Translations under genes and position numbers: made by a program
Assembly: GCA_910589415.1 (NCBI GenBank)
Contig: OU342630.1
Coordinates: forward strand, 27,561,867-27,625,866
Length of the DNA: 64,000 bases
DNA from: Malachius bipustulatus
Lineage: Eukaryota; Arthropoda; Insecta; Coleoptera; Melyridae
Direction: 5' to 3'
In this document: in pieces, positions 9,665-19,934 of the stretch
Numbering within the stretch: the stretch's first letter is position 1
Layout: every line of letters starts with the position of its first letter
The notes under the pieces: generated by a model
The model's input: the letters and a program-made list of their open reading frames with translations, nothing else
What the model was told of the DNA's origin: nothing
The model's database searches: none

Positions 9665-12498
9665 ATTCTATAAAGGTAAATTTGCTTTATCAAAATTTAC
9701 AATCAATAGGCAACAGCCTTGACAGACTGATGATTGGTGTCTTGCAACATGAATGTCAGATTGTGTCTGTTACTGAGCATTGGAAGGATCGCGATCAGCT
9801 TGCAGCTTATAAACTTCCTGGTTTTCGTCTTGTATCCGCGTACTGTCGTGAACCACTGCAACATGGGGGCTCTGCACTATACTGCTCTGAGAATGTCGTT
9901 TGCGAGTCCAGGGTAGACTTGTCTGCACTGAGCATCGAGGGCGTTTTTGAGTGCTCAGCATTGGAAGTGACGATCTCTGGTTACAAAATTACTGTGGTGT
10001 CTGTGTATAGGTCACCGCTTACAAATGCCTCAGCAGGATTATTTTTCCAACAGCTTTATATGTTGTTCGATAAACTTTGTATGTCGGGTTTTTTGTATGT
10101 CGTAACGGGAGATTTTAATTTTGATATTTTAAAACACAGTAAGGATCGAGATATTTTTCTCTCTCTGATTGAGGGATTTGGGGTGACTTGTTCAGTACGG
10201 CAACCTACTCGCGGGGAGTCTTGCTTGGACAATGTGATCTCAAATTTTGATGACTTTACATCCAGAGTACTTGAACTGCACATCTCCGATCACAGAGCCA
10301 TTCTCTTTTCTGCTTGCTTGAAGGGACGTCGAACCTGTACTAAGAGGAAGATGCGGCACTTTAACGATAATAATCGAAAGTTGTTTTGGGAATGTCTTTG
10401 CAATGAGACTTGGGACTGCTTGCTAGAGATCCCGAAGTTTGACGTAGACAGACAGTGGGACTGCTTTACTAAGGTTTTCTTATCCCATTTTAATAACAGT
10501 TTCCCGGAACGATTCGTTAGTAGACGTACGGGTGCATGTCTTTCGGTGTATAGAAATCCTCGGATTTTATTCCTCAAAGATCTGTTAGATAAAACTTTCT
10601 TAGTTGCCAAATATAACCCTACATATAAGAGAGCTTACGAAGCACTGAAAATAAGATACAATAATGAAATTCAGGTTATTAGGCGAGAAATTTATCATAA
10701 TAAAATTACCTATTCAGACAATAAAAGCAAGGCAGTTTGGAATTTAGTCAAGAGTATAAGCTCTATGAGCAAAAATAGACAGAATATGTTATCATCTAAG
10801 GACCCCAGCAAACTCGCTGAGGAATTTAGTGAATACTTTTCTAAATGCCAAGAAAACAAGAGCACCGATGACTGTCAGCATGATGTTCGCTCCCGGAGTG
10901 ACTTGATCAAGTGTGACCGTTCAATATTTCTCAGGCCTGTAACTGAGGCTGAGATCGAAGGCATTGTTGGGAGGTTCAAGAATGTCTTATCAAGTGGTCA
11001 TGATCAGGTACCAACAACTATAGTCAAGGAGGTAATACAACTGATTTCACGACCACTATGTTATGTAATAAATAATTCTTTTGAGTATGGAATCTTTCCA
11101 AATCAACTCAAGACAGCAATAATCAAACCAGTTCACAAAAAGGGTAATACCACTGACTTGGGAAACTATCGTCCAGTGAGCCTGCTGACATCTTTTAGCA
11201 AAATATTTGAACGGGCATATTGCGATAGGCTAACAGATTTTTTAAAGAAATTCAATGTTCTCAATGCATGTCAACATGGCTTCATAAAGGATAAAAATAC
11301 CACCACTTTATGCTTTGAGTTCGTGCAGAAAATTGTAGAGGTTCTGGAGGGGAGAAAATTGCCCTGCGCTCTTTTCTTTGATCTTTCCAGAGCTTTTGAT
11401 TGTGTTGATCACGAAATCTTGCTTAACAAAATGGATAGCTGTGGAGTGCGTGGTACTCCCTTAAGGTGGTTAAAAAGCTACCTAACTGAAAGAAAAAATA
11501 TAGTAAAGGTGGAGATAAATGGTCACGAAGGGCTATCACGATCCGTCGATCAGAAAGTGGGAGTCCCTCAGGGAAGTATACTGGGACCGCTCTTATTTAT
11601 TGTTTACATGAATGATATGCCATTGGGATTCCAAGGGGATACACTTAAACTCTTTAATTATGCTGATGATACGAATATCCTGTTCAGTGCCGGCAATATC
11701 AATGAGTTTGTAACATTGGCAAACCAGACTTTTGAAAGCCTTGAGAACTGGTTAAGTCAAAACAGATTGCTAATCAATAGGCAGAAGACTGAGTGTATTA
11801 TCTTTAAAACTAATCGATCAACAATAGAGACACCAAATGAAATAGATGTTTTAAATCAATTCTCTCTTCGTATTAGCAACGACTGTAGGTTTCTGGGTAT
11901 ATATGTTGATAAAAATCTAAATTGGTGCCGCCATATTGAAGTACTGTCTGGGAGGTTAAATTCTACCATTTACAGCCTTAGAATTGTCTCTCGCGTTCTG
12001 GGAGCGGATACTATGATGGTACTATATCATAGCAACTTTGAATCACTTCTCAGATACGGAGTGATTTTGTGGGGAAAGAGCATAGAATATAAGAAAATTT
12101 TTACACTACAAAAGATTGTTATTCGGATTATCTTTCATAGGCCGTACCGGTCCTCATGTAGAGGCATTTTTCGGGATAATAATATTCTGACATTTGTGGG
12201 GCTGTATATCTTGGAATGTGCAGTTTTTGTTTATAAGCATGCTGAATATTTTGAGAGCTACTTACAGTCACATAATTACCGGACCAGAGAGAGAGCATAT
12301 CTCTATCCTATACATTCACTCACTTTAGTTGAGAAAAATGCATTTTATTCATGTATAAAAATCTATAATTCTTTACCGAGGGTTTTCAAAGACATAACCG
12401 ATGTGAAACCTTTTAAAAGTTCTCTGAAACCTTTTTTAATACAATGTGAACCATACACATTGCAGGAATTTTATGAATATTGTTCGAACCAGTTTTGA
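9598..12498 (+). CDS. LINE ORF2: AP endonuclease plus reverse transcriptase
   Basis: An open frame of 966 codons. The endonuclease lies at about residues 25-240, with catalytic-type motifs SVTEHW (57-62), GDFNFD (171-176) and SDH (230-232). The reverse transcriptase spans about 445-770, with NYRPVSLL, FFDLSRAFD (Asp595), VGVPQGSILGP and the catalytic FNYADD (Asp690/691). No RNase H follows; the tail is the usual CR1/Jockey-type 3' domain. The first codon of the frame as given is GTG, and the first in-frame ATG is around residue 45, inside the endonuclease, so translation probably depends on read-through or reinitiation from ORF1. All catalytic residues are present, so this copy may be competent. 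Confidence 0.9.
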   Translation: MAHWNTTEQFFIPHRKGKGSGVDSIKVNLLYQNLQSIGNSLDRLMIGVLQHECQIVSVTEHWKDRDQLAAYKLPGFRLVSAYCREPLQHGGSALYCSENVVCESRVDLSALSIEGVFECSALEVTISGYKITVVSVYRSPLTNASAGLFFQQLYMLFDKLCMSGFLYVVTGDFNFDILKHSKDRDIFLSLIEGFGVTCSVRQPTRGESCLDNVISNFDDFTSRVLELHISDHRAILFSACLKGRRTCTKRKMRHFNDNNRKLFWECLCNETWDCLLEIPKFDVDRQWDCFTKVFLSHFNNSFPERFVSRRTGACLSVYRNPRILFLKDLLDKTFLVAKYNPTYKRAYEALKIRYNNEIQVIRREIYHNKITYSDNKSKAVWNLVKSISSMSKNRQNMLSSKDPSKLAEEFSEYFSKCQENKSTDDCQHDVRSRSDLIKCDRSIFLRPVTEAEIEGIVGRFKNVLSSGHDQVPTTIVKEVIQLISRPLCYVINNSFEYGIFPNQLKTAIIKPVHKKGNTTDLGNYRPVSLLTSFSKIFERAYCDRLTDFLKKFNVLNACQHGFIKDKNTTTLCFEFVQKIVEVLEGRKLPCALFFDLSRAFDCVDHEILLNKMDSCGVRGTPLRWLKSYLTERKNIVKVEINGHEGLSRSVDQKVGVPQGSILGPLLFIVYMNDMPLGFQGDTLKLFNYADDTNILFSAGNINEFVTLANQTFESLENWLSQNRLLINRQKTECIIFKTNRSTIETPNEIDVLNQFSLRISNDCRFLGIYVDKNLNWCRHIEVLSGRLNSTIYSLRIVSRVLGADTMMVLYHSNFESLLRYGVILWGKSIEYKKIFTLQKIVIRIIFHRPYRSSCRGIFRDNNILTFVGLYILECAVFVYKHAEYFESYLQSHNYRTRERAYLYPIHSLTLVEKNAFYSCIKIYNSLPRVFKDITDVKPFKSSLKPFLIQCEPYTLQEFYEYCSNQF

Positions 12499-12627
12499 TT
12501 TTGTTTTATAATGTTTGTAATGTTGATTATTGTGGTTATTTGATTGTATTTTGGACGTGTTTTCAACTTTAGTTTTTATGTAATTACTGTTGAAATAAAT
12601 GGTATTATTATTATTATTATTATTATT

Positions 12628-12708
12628 ATGCAGTTTTTTGCAATAGAATGAGATGGGGATAATTGATTACGTAATTATTTAGGAAATTATCGTTTGTGAA
12701 TACGGGCA
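12628..12708 (+). mobile_element. Right half of the LINE-split MITE
   Basis: Runs from ATGCAGTTTTTTGC to ATCGTTTGTGAATACGGGCA, the inverted form of the left end at 8621. It is the companion of 8621-8690. Confidence 0.85.
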
Positions 12709-12750
12709 TATACCATTCATTACTAATTCTCATTATTTATTTTACATTAT

Positions 12751-12899
12751 TGCCCGTATTCACAAATGATAATTTCCTAAATAATTACGTAATCAATTAT
12801 CCCCATCTCATTCTATTGCAAAAAAACTGCATATCTCCATCTCACTCATTTAATTAATTACGTAATTATTTAGGAAATTATCGTTTGTGAATACGGGCA
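12751..12899 (-). mobile_element. Complete 149-bp MITE, inverted copy
   Basis: Starts TGCCCGTATTCACAAA and ends TTTGTGAATACGGGCA. The terminal repeats extend about 40 bp, through AATTTCCTAAATAATTACG. The flanks offer a TTA on both sides if the element starts one base earlier, which suggests but does not prove a PIF/Harbinger-type TWA duplication. It lies only 42 bp from the split copy, in opposite orientation. Confidence 0.85.
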
Positions 12900-12910
12900 T
12901 TAATCTAATA

Positions 12911-13598
12911 CAGTGCTTCCCAAAAGTAACGGATAAATTCAATAAAACGGAAAGCACTGTTTTTTTGAAAAAATAAAAAAACAGGTCGATTTTGTTTTTA
13001 AGTTGTTCAACTTTTGACATAATATTCGGGTATACAGGGTGATGCGCGAAAAAGTGGCGACGTCATTGGATTTTTTTTAATGGCAACTCTTAAATTTTAT
13101 TTAATTTTTTGATACTTCATTCAATTGCCAATACGGTAATATAATCATTTTCATATAATGACGAAATTTCTAAGAAAAGAACTTAATTTAGACATGCAGA
13201 TTTCATTTAATTGACAGATCTTATAAAATTACCATGGATATTTTTATTTGATAACGTTTTTATTTTTATCGTTAATGTTCCGATTTTCACAGTAAAAAGT
13301 GCACACTTTCGACTTCACAAGCGGTTTTCTCAGAAATTTCCTTATTTAAGGTTACAAATTGATTACATAACCGTATTGGCAATTGAATGAAGTATCAAAA
13401 AATGGAATAAAAAATAAGAGTTGCCATTTAAAAAAAAATCTGATGACGTCGCCACTTTTTCGCGCATCACCCTGTATACCCCAATATTATGTCAAAACTT
13501 GAACAACTTAAAAACAAAATCGACCTGTTTTTTTATTTTTTCAAAAAAACAGCGCTTTCAGTTTTATTGAACTTATCCGTTACTTTTGGGAAGCACTG
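12911..13598. mobile_element. Long-TIR element flanked by TA
   Basis: Ends are CAGTGCTTCCCAAAAGTAAC and its inverse, each flanked by TA as in Tc1/mariner insertions. The arms are about 225 bp and nearly identical, through GTTGTTCAACTT..., then an inner TATACAGGGTGATGCGCG at 13031 (inverse at 13462-13478) and on to CAATTGCCAATACGG. The core of about 230 bp has no coding sequence, so this is a non-autonomous element. Confidence 0.85.
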
Positions 13599-13678
13599 TA
13601 TATACTTCTGGGGAGGTTTACTTTATAGATAAATGTATTTTTTTTTAAATTTATATCTTCTTATTGAATTATTTTTCA

Positions 13679-13787
13679 GGATCCTATTGTTATACAATCG
13701 TCCGTTGAAGAAAGAATAAATAAGAAAGGATTGACGCTGCAAGTTGCAAACCTGTGTGCAACATTCGGTGACTTCAAGTCATATTAT
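13679..13787 (+). CDS. Candidate terminal exon, unidentified
   Basis: A strong acceptor (pyrimidine-rich, then TTATTTTTCAG) precedes an open frame that reads DPIVIQSSVEERINKKGLTL and then QVANLCATFGDFKSYY before TAA at about 13787. AATAAA follows at about 13827. The acceptor, open phase-0 frame and poly(A) signal look like a real last exon. The partner exons are unknown; the candidate exon at 7880 is on the same strand. I recognise no domain. Confidence 0.35.
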
Positions 13788-14160
13788 TAAGTTTAGGTAT
13801 TATGAGATGTTTTTTATTTAAATGATAATAAATTGTTTTTGTATTAAATAAGAAATTTAAAAGCCAGTGATTTTTTTTTCAAAATTAGTATGTAATCAAT
13901 TAAATCCCATTTAGGTAAACAAAATCATAAATTGCAAGAATTAAATGTCAGTGTATATTTGCTAACTATATACCTAAAGGCAATATTTAGTTATTGGAAA
14001 TAAAATTTACTTATCCCTACTAAATGCATCTTTCATAATAATTAAATATTCATTAAAGGTATAAAACAGTATTTTTGAATGCGATTTCGTGATTAGACTA
14101 TTCAAACAATCCATACATTTCATGTTTTTTGTTTTTTCAATTTCAAATTTTTTAGTTATG

Positions 14161-14211
14161 CGTCTGGGAAGTTTGACCGCACGAGCCGTAGGCGAGTGCG
14201 TCAATCCCAGA
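14161..14211. repeat. Imperfect hairpin with an 18-bp loop shared with 37.58 kb
   Basis: TCTGGG...GCAC pairs with GTGC...CCCAGA around ACGAGCCGTAGGCGAGTG (14181-14198). The same 18-mer, inverted, forms the loop of the hairpin at 37547-37627. Confidence 0.7.
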
Positions 14212-14898
14212 AATAAAAAAAGGAACTTTATGCATATGTTGCATACAAAATTTTATCTACGAGTGACTTAGATTAGAACGAAAATTTATTATTAAAAAAA
14301 AGTCACTTTTAATGTATTCATATAAACTTTTAACGCCTTTTTAATCACGTCAGTTCATAAAGGTGACATATTGCTTAATATGCACTTCTGAGGTAACAGA
14401 TTTTGTGCAGCCACATTTGATTGAAAAATAATTTCTTCTGATGTAGAAGATATTTCATTCATCGAATCATCATAAATTGTCCTATTTCAATTAAAGCATT
14501 TAATTCGGTGAATAAAAACCTAATACCTATCGGTAATTATGTATATTGTTTTATCAGTGCATACCTTAGGTATATATGTAATTAGGTGCACCTATGTATT
14601 AGTTTAATAATAATTAGTCCAAGTTCGCGCATGTTTTTATCTTCAAATAAGCTACAGTGTCGTACGACGGTTGTCAATTGATAGGAAAGGAACACACCCA
14701 TCATATCCTTAATTGAATTTTCAGATTTTTATCCGAAACTCTGTCAAATAAATTGCAATTATTGATTTGTGGAAGACATACCCTATCTTATATTCTGTCT
14801 CACGCTCTCTTGGCAACCGTCAGTCTATTTTTTGTTGCTCACTCTTTATTGGACTGTTAGGTGCTACAGTTGTTTTAATATAGTTATTATTATTGTTA
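14212..14898. other. Non-genic DNA
   Basis: No gene, RNA or repeat recognised beyond scattered TAGGTA runs. Confidence 0.4.
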
Positions 14899-15008
14899 TA
14901 GATTTTATTGAGGATTCTTTCATAAACTGGGCAGGTATCAGATCAGGTGTATGTATGCCACCTGGTAAAATGAAAATTTTGAAGAAGGCCACTCGAAGGC
15001 TAATTTAA
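14899..15008 (+). CDS. Possible terminal exon, unidentified
   Basis: After an acceptor-like TTGTTATAG the frame reads DFIEDSFINWAGIRSGVCMP and then PGKMKILKKATRRLI, ending at TAA. The composition is protein-like and basic at the end. There is no partner exon and no identified family, so this is weak. Confidence 0.2.
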
Positions 15009-16640
15009 ATTATTTATGATTTTTTTATAATATCATGGAGAGTTATAATAGTAGTCGATTCATTACCGATTTTCATGTTCAATATGTTTCTCCTCGAATA
15101 ATCAGTTATGAGGATTTTGTAAATGCATTAGCTAAATTTACTTATTACTAGGATTACTAGGAAGGACTTGTCCTGCACCGACTGATAATAATAATTGAAA
15201 GGTAACGGTACAAAACGTAAAAATGTTGATGTTCGTGAAGTGGTCGATTAGAATATGTACCTCCAAAGAAGAGTACCTTTTTGGTGTCAATGAAGAACAA
15301 CTTCAATTCATCCAGCTACCTACTAATTGATAGATTTATAAATAGAAAAATGTCATAGCCTACCTTAATCAATAATGATCCGAAACTAATTATGATAACT
15401 GTTACAAAATATGTCATTTACATCAGTAACAATTCAAACTGAGTTTTAGTTCGTCGTTCATTATAACAAATAATAATATTAATTATAATAATAATGTTTA
15501 CAGATATTGTGAAACTAGTAAAATTATCCTTGCCAGATTGAAATTTACTTTAGACATTAATTGAATTTCATTAATTGATTAATTAATTTTTATTAATGTA
15601 CTTATAGACTTTTAATTAAAATAAATTTGTTTAGTAATAATAAAACTTTGAAAGATTAAACCCTCTTTAGAAATTTTTCAGCGGGAAAATTATTCAAGTA
15701 TAAAACATGTTGTGTAAAAAATGTAGGTACCTATTGAAAAATACATACTACCTACTTGTATAAGATTTTTAATACAAGTTTGGGTCACTATCTTCTCCAT
15801 AAACGCACTCTTATGTCCCTGAAGTTCAAGAACTATAACTGGTTCATATTAAGTTGTCCAGAATATTACCTATCTTTTACTTATTTTAAATAAGTTCGAG
15901 ATTGGACCCGTTTCTGGAGCCCTATATAAACCTACAGTCGTACCCCGTTCTATATGTTATTCATTCACCATTCACCTAAGCCAGGATTTGGTAAGTAGGT
16001 ACTGTTCTATTATTTAGATTCGTATCCAGCTAGATTAGCGGCATAAATCTTCCACTTGTATTGCATATTGTAATATTTATCGTCTTGGTTGTGAGAATAA
16101 TGAACCACTGAGTTTATTATATTTAATTAGTAGTTGACAACCGTCTGCGTCTAGATAGCTATACGATCTTTATGCTGTCCAGACGCTGTTATTGCTATGG
16201 TATAATACCAAATGCTGCAAATTTAATAATTTAATATGCAGATGCAGCGACCACTACCCGGATCCCTACAGAATAAAAAATTCATGCACTATTCACGTAA
16301 GTCTCGTCTTTATTATTTTATAGCAATAATTATTATTATGAATGTCAGTGAAACAACTGAATAACATTTCTCAATATTATCTACTATCATTCAAAACCTA
16401 AAAGACTTCTGAAAATTTTCTTCTCGGCTTGGAACAAGGTAAGGGAATATTTAGAAGTTTTAGACTTTTTAAAATATACTTAACGCATTTTCGCAATTTA
16501 AGATTTTTTTTTCTTTTTTCGATTTTTTTTCACAGTATCCAGCCATGAAAATTTCTGAGCTTTTAATGTTTGTTCTTAAAATTAGGTATAATAGTAAGTT
16601 ATGGAAATTGCTTTGAAACAAAATACTTATTTGATAGTTG
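15009..16640. other. Non-genic DNA holding a promoter-like module
   Basis: No coding sequence is supported. The only notable structure is the TATA-plus-donor module near 15923, listed separately. Confidence 0.4.
15923..15996 (+). promoter_or_regulatory. TATA box followed by a splice donor
   Basis: TATATAAA at 15923-15930 is followed about 65 bp later by GGATTTG|GTAAGT (donor at 15991). This spacing would suit a TATA promoter with a very short non-coding first exon. The transcript is unknown. Confidence 0.25.
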
Positions 16641-17240
16641 TTACATAGGCAGGAAATTTATTTAATTACGAGTAATGGGCGCCAATAAGATATTCCGGTA
16701 GTCTCTCTGCTGTGACTGAAGAGAAGTAGATAGAAAATTTAAATAATGTTTCTTGCATACACGGGAAAAATTTGTAGAATTATATTGGTTTAAGGCTTTT
16801 AGAAGGCAATGCTTTAAAAATTTGTCAAAAATATTAAAGAAGATTCTTGAACAAACGTCAGCCATGTCGCCATGCATTTTCCCACGCATTTTTAAGACTG
16901 CGACAATGTGGAATTGGCAATCGTCATACTGGTCCTGTACAGCTACCATACAACTCTGCAAAAGAAGATTTGAATTGATGCAGTGCTTGACGACCCATCA
17001 GGTAATAGTGACAGAAGAATTGCAATCCATCTGCTAGTTTCTCAAAACTTCGAAACTTCGGGTAGAGAAGTTTAAACAGAAAATGCAAGGGTTGTTTCTG
17101 TTGTTGTAGAATGACTAGACAATAATTTTAATAGAAGGTGAATGGTTCAGCGAGGACCAGTCCAGTGATCTGATGAACCAATAATTGACCAGTAAAACAA
17201 TAACTAAGTAGTTAATTAACTGGTAATTCACAATTTTTCG
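16641..17240. other. Non-genic DNA
   Basis: A 94-codon open frame on the plus strand (from about 16753) has no recognisable domain, and an overlapping antisense frame is equally open. I treat both as chance. Confidence 0.4.
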
Positions 17241-17254
17241 TTGTACAGGGCATT

Positions 17255-17545
17255 GAACTTGAAAAATGACGATTTTCACTTGTTTATAACTCAAAAACTT
17301 TTGAATTTAAACACCAACTGTAAAAGCCAATCTTATTTTCTCTTCTCAGACAATCTAAAAATGCGATAACATAGGAGCATTCCATTTAACAAAAAATAAC
17401 TTTGATATACCACTGTCATATGGGACACTCCAAAATAATTTTAAATTATGGCCATTGTGATTCTGTACTTGAATTTTTTAAAAGTTTTTTGAAAAAGTCC
17501 ATCGTTTGGCCTACAGAGACCGCTTCGAATAAGCTGGGACATCCT
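17255..17545 (+). repeat. Dispersed repeat: solitary foldback arm
   Basis: GATTTTCACTTGTTTATAAC, then CTCAGACAATCTAAAAATG, match the repeat at 3.6-3.8 kb. A divergent unit ending GGGACATCCTGTATA at about 17524-17540 follows, as in the other copies. Confidence 0.6.
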
Positions 17546-18656
17546 GTATATTATGTATAATAAGTTTAAGGTATATTTCTATCTCTGTTCTGGTTTGTGA
17601 AACCCAAAGTATTACTTTGAAATGCATGAAGGTGTTGCGAGGGACCATATTGGAAATGTTATTTAAAAGTCTTCAATTCTCTAATTTTGAAGAAAAAATC
17701 TGTATCACCGTGTATATTGGGTGATTGATCAAGACCGTGTTATAGAAATATACGCAAATTGAAGAACGATAACAATCTGAAATTGTCTCTCATATTTTTT
17801 CATCACATTCATTTCAGCATATTTCAATAACGACTGCAAGAAGTAATCCTAAATTTTATTTCGGATGCTTAAGTAGTATAAAATAGTGCAACTTTTCCCT
17901 ATGCTCACTGGAAAAGGTACACCGTCCTACTAAGTAAGCCCAAAAGTTCTTTGGAAGATCAAGCTTGAGGTATATATTTGGTTGGTTGTGATACTTCGGA
18001 ACATATAGGTAAGGTAAACATTTTCAAACAACCCTGAAAATGAGTTTAAGACTATAAAAGTCTCAATGGGCGACGACATTGAAGAATATTTCGCAACTGA
18101 CTGTGTCTCTGAATATCTGAGACAATTTTAATTTTTCCCATTTGATGGAAATGATCTTCTTTTTCTATACCAGGCTGACTTAGCACATTGTCCTAAAGCT
18201 TGATGCAGACGATCACTTTTGAATTTTTGAACAAATTAGGAGACGGTATTTTTTTCTTCACACATTCGAACTATTTCTTTTCTCGCAACCCTTCCAACTA
18301 AATAATTATTGCACTGTAGAATTCGTAATTTGTATAAATGACGAGTCGAAAAACCTACCAACAACAAATCATTTGTAACACTGTATTGCATAGGAAAGGT
18401 AACATAGAGAAAACACTACAGTAAATATTAATAAGAATCCTATGCCACTCTGGTTTAAAAGTTGTATAGTTTCCTAGGAAACTATATTTTTTGAAGGATG
18501 TCATTTATGTTCGAAGTATTGTTGAAATATTCTTTACATTTACTTCCTATGTTACTTATTCTATGCAACACAGTGTATAACACAAACATAATTATTATAA
18601 CAGTTCGATATTTGAAGATTATTAGTAAATCTATTACCATTGTTACGGAAAACTTT
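17546..18656. other. Non-genic DNA with a second dispersed repeat
   Basis: ATTTCAGCATATTTCAATAA followed by CCTAAATTTTATTTC at about 17810-17870 matches 63865-63910. Terminus-like motifs occur at 17705-17730. No gene is seen. Confidence 0.45.
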
Positions 18657-19008
18657 ATACTGGGTGATCTACTAAAAGTACGGAGCAGCTATATCTCGGG
18701 AACTATTGGTCCTAGCGCCTCAAAATAAAAAAATTCCGGCCATATGTGACCAAGAGAAATTCACTGAAAATATTTTCAAGATAGCCGTACTTCCGGAAAT
18801 ATAGGAATCCTTATTTTAACGGTTACACCCTGTATATTATCAATTTTTTAAATTGTCTGAGATAAACCAAGTCATTATAGGTGGTTTTGGAACTTCGAAT
18901 TTAAAATGAGTAGTTTATGGACAAGTGCAAATTGCAATTTTCTTTTTTCAAAACAGTGTACATTGGAAACAGCTCCAAATATCTGAAAACGGCTTACATG
19001 TTCCTTAT
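18657..19008 (+). repeat. Left arm of a long inverted repeat (mate 23241-24232)
   Basis: Starts TATACTGGGTGATC and carries the unit up to ACACCCTGTATA at 18839, then continues through AAATTGTCTGAGATAAACC to CGGCTTACATG. The mate, inverted, lies at 23270-24232: CCACCCAGTATA at its outer end, the shared blocks ATTTCCGGAAGT, TTTTCAGTGAATTT and GGCGCTA, then the inner ACTAGGTGTCCC, and on to CATGTAAGCCGTTTTC. The arms have diverged substantially, so the structure is old. Confidence 0.75.
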
Positions 19009-19735
19009 AAGGGCCCCACTCACCTCGTTCTTCTTGGCCGTTTTTAACCGACGGTTAAAAACATCAGGGTAAAAATGTCACAAAAACCAGGTGTATGGGC
19101 AAGAACGTCGTTTATGCACGTCGTTCCAAAATTTCAGGCGAGGCTTGATTTTGATTTTTGTCGGTTATCGTGCCAACCGTTCGAGTAAACACGAGGTGTG
19201 TGTTCTCAACAGTTTGACTGGTCGGGAATTTATCAGTGGCAGTAGTGACGTTCAGCATTTTTTTGTTGTTTATTATTCATATAAAAAATATTCAACTGGT
19301 TATAATAAAAATATCGGATATTAGGCAGTGGAACAGAGACTTCTTATTAGAGTTTATCGAACTTTATATAGATCATTTCCTTGCGTGTGGAAAGTGAAAT
19401 GGGCGGAATACCATCACCGAATCAAGAAAAACAAGGCGTATGAAGCATTACTGGTGAAATACAAGGAAGTGGATGCTGACGGAATTCTGTAAGTGACAGT
19501 GTATTGCGTTTAATCAGCCAGTCTTTAGTCCATTTTCTTCGAGATTTCCTTTTTTCGCGATTTTTTTCTACTGCCAAAACCGCTGCCACTGTTAACGAGC
19601 ACATACGGTCCATCGTGATAAACTGGCGCAAAAAAAAAACTGTTGTGTGTGGACATATCAGTCAACATTCTTCCTTCCAACGTTTTTAACGGTCGGTTAA
19701 AAACGGCGGAGAAGAACGAGGTGAGTGGGGCCCTT
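19009..19735. mobile_element. TIR element (PIF/Harbinger-like) carrying a MADF remnant
   Basis: Terminal inverted repeats of about 45 bp: AAGGGCCCCACTCACCTCGT at the left and its inverse at the right, followed by an inner palindromic GTTTTTAACCGACGGTTAAA. The interior holds a broken MADF exon. A clean target duplication is not visible. I suggest the Harbinger group because those elements typically encode a MADF/Myb-like partner of the nuclease; this is inference. Confidence 0.65.
19325..19489 (+). pseudogene. MADF-domain exon, frameshifted
   Basis: One frame reads QWNRDFLLEFIELY and, after two extra bases in a TATAT stretch, the next reads RSFPCVWKVKWAEYHHRIKK, then NKAYEALLVKYKEVDADGI. This is the classic MADF pattern: the acidic/aromatic helix, FPCVWK, and the K-x-x-AY/W-x-x-L helix. 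The exon ends at a GTAAGT donor (about 19489). MADF domains bind DNA and, in Harbinger-type transposons, help target the nuclease. Downstream exons are missing, so only a relic remains inside the TIR element. Confidence 0.65.
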
Positions 19736-19934
19736 CAGCTTTTCGAATGTTATCTTACAGTTTACTTGCAATTTTTATACAAGGTGATCATAAATCAGAT
19801 AATTTTCATCGCCCTAATATGTATAGTCTTCTAAAAGTACCGGAGAGTTTAGGAAATGCCGCTAGGTCCTATGCTCAATGAAGGGAAAATCCCAATCTGC
19901 ACCTCCACGTGGTAGAAGACGGGCAACACTTTAG

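Larger units (their letters stand above)
8691..12627 (+). mobile_element. CR1/Jockey-group non-LTR retrotransposon, both ORFs open
   Basis: A 3.9-kb LINE with a short GC-rich 5' region (hairpin CCGCTC GCTT GAGCGG near 8715), ORF1 at 8813-9664, an overlapping ORF2 frame at 9598-12498, an AATAAA at about 12594 and a 3' tail of ATT repeats. The ends are set by the split MITE: left junction after GGAGATATG at 8690, right junction at ATG|CAG near 12630. The target duplication is therefore only about 3-4 bp (TATG). No stop or frameshift interrupts either ORF, so the copy looks young. Confidence 0.85.

Noticed and set aside
16662..17037. Gene at 16.7-17.0 kb
   Set aside because: Two frames of about 95 codons on opposite strands overlap, neither has a motif, and there are no splice signals.
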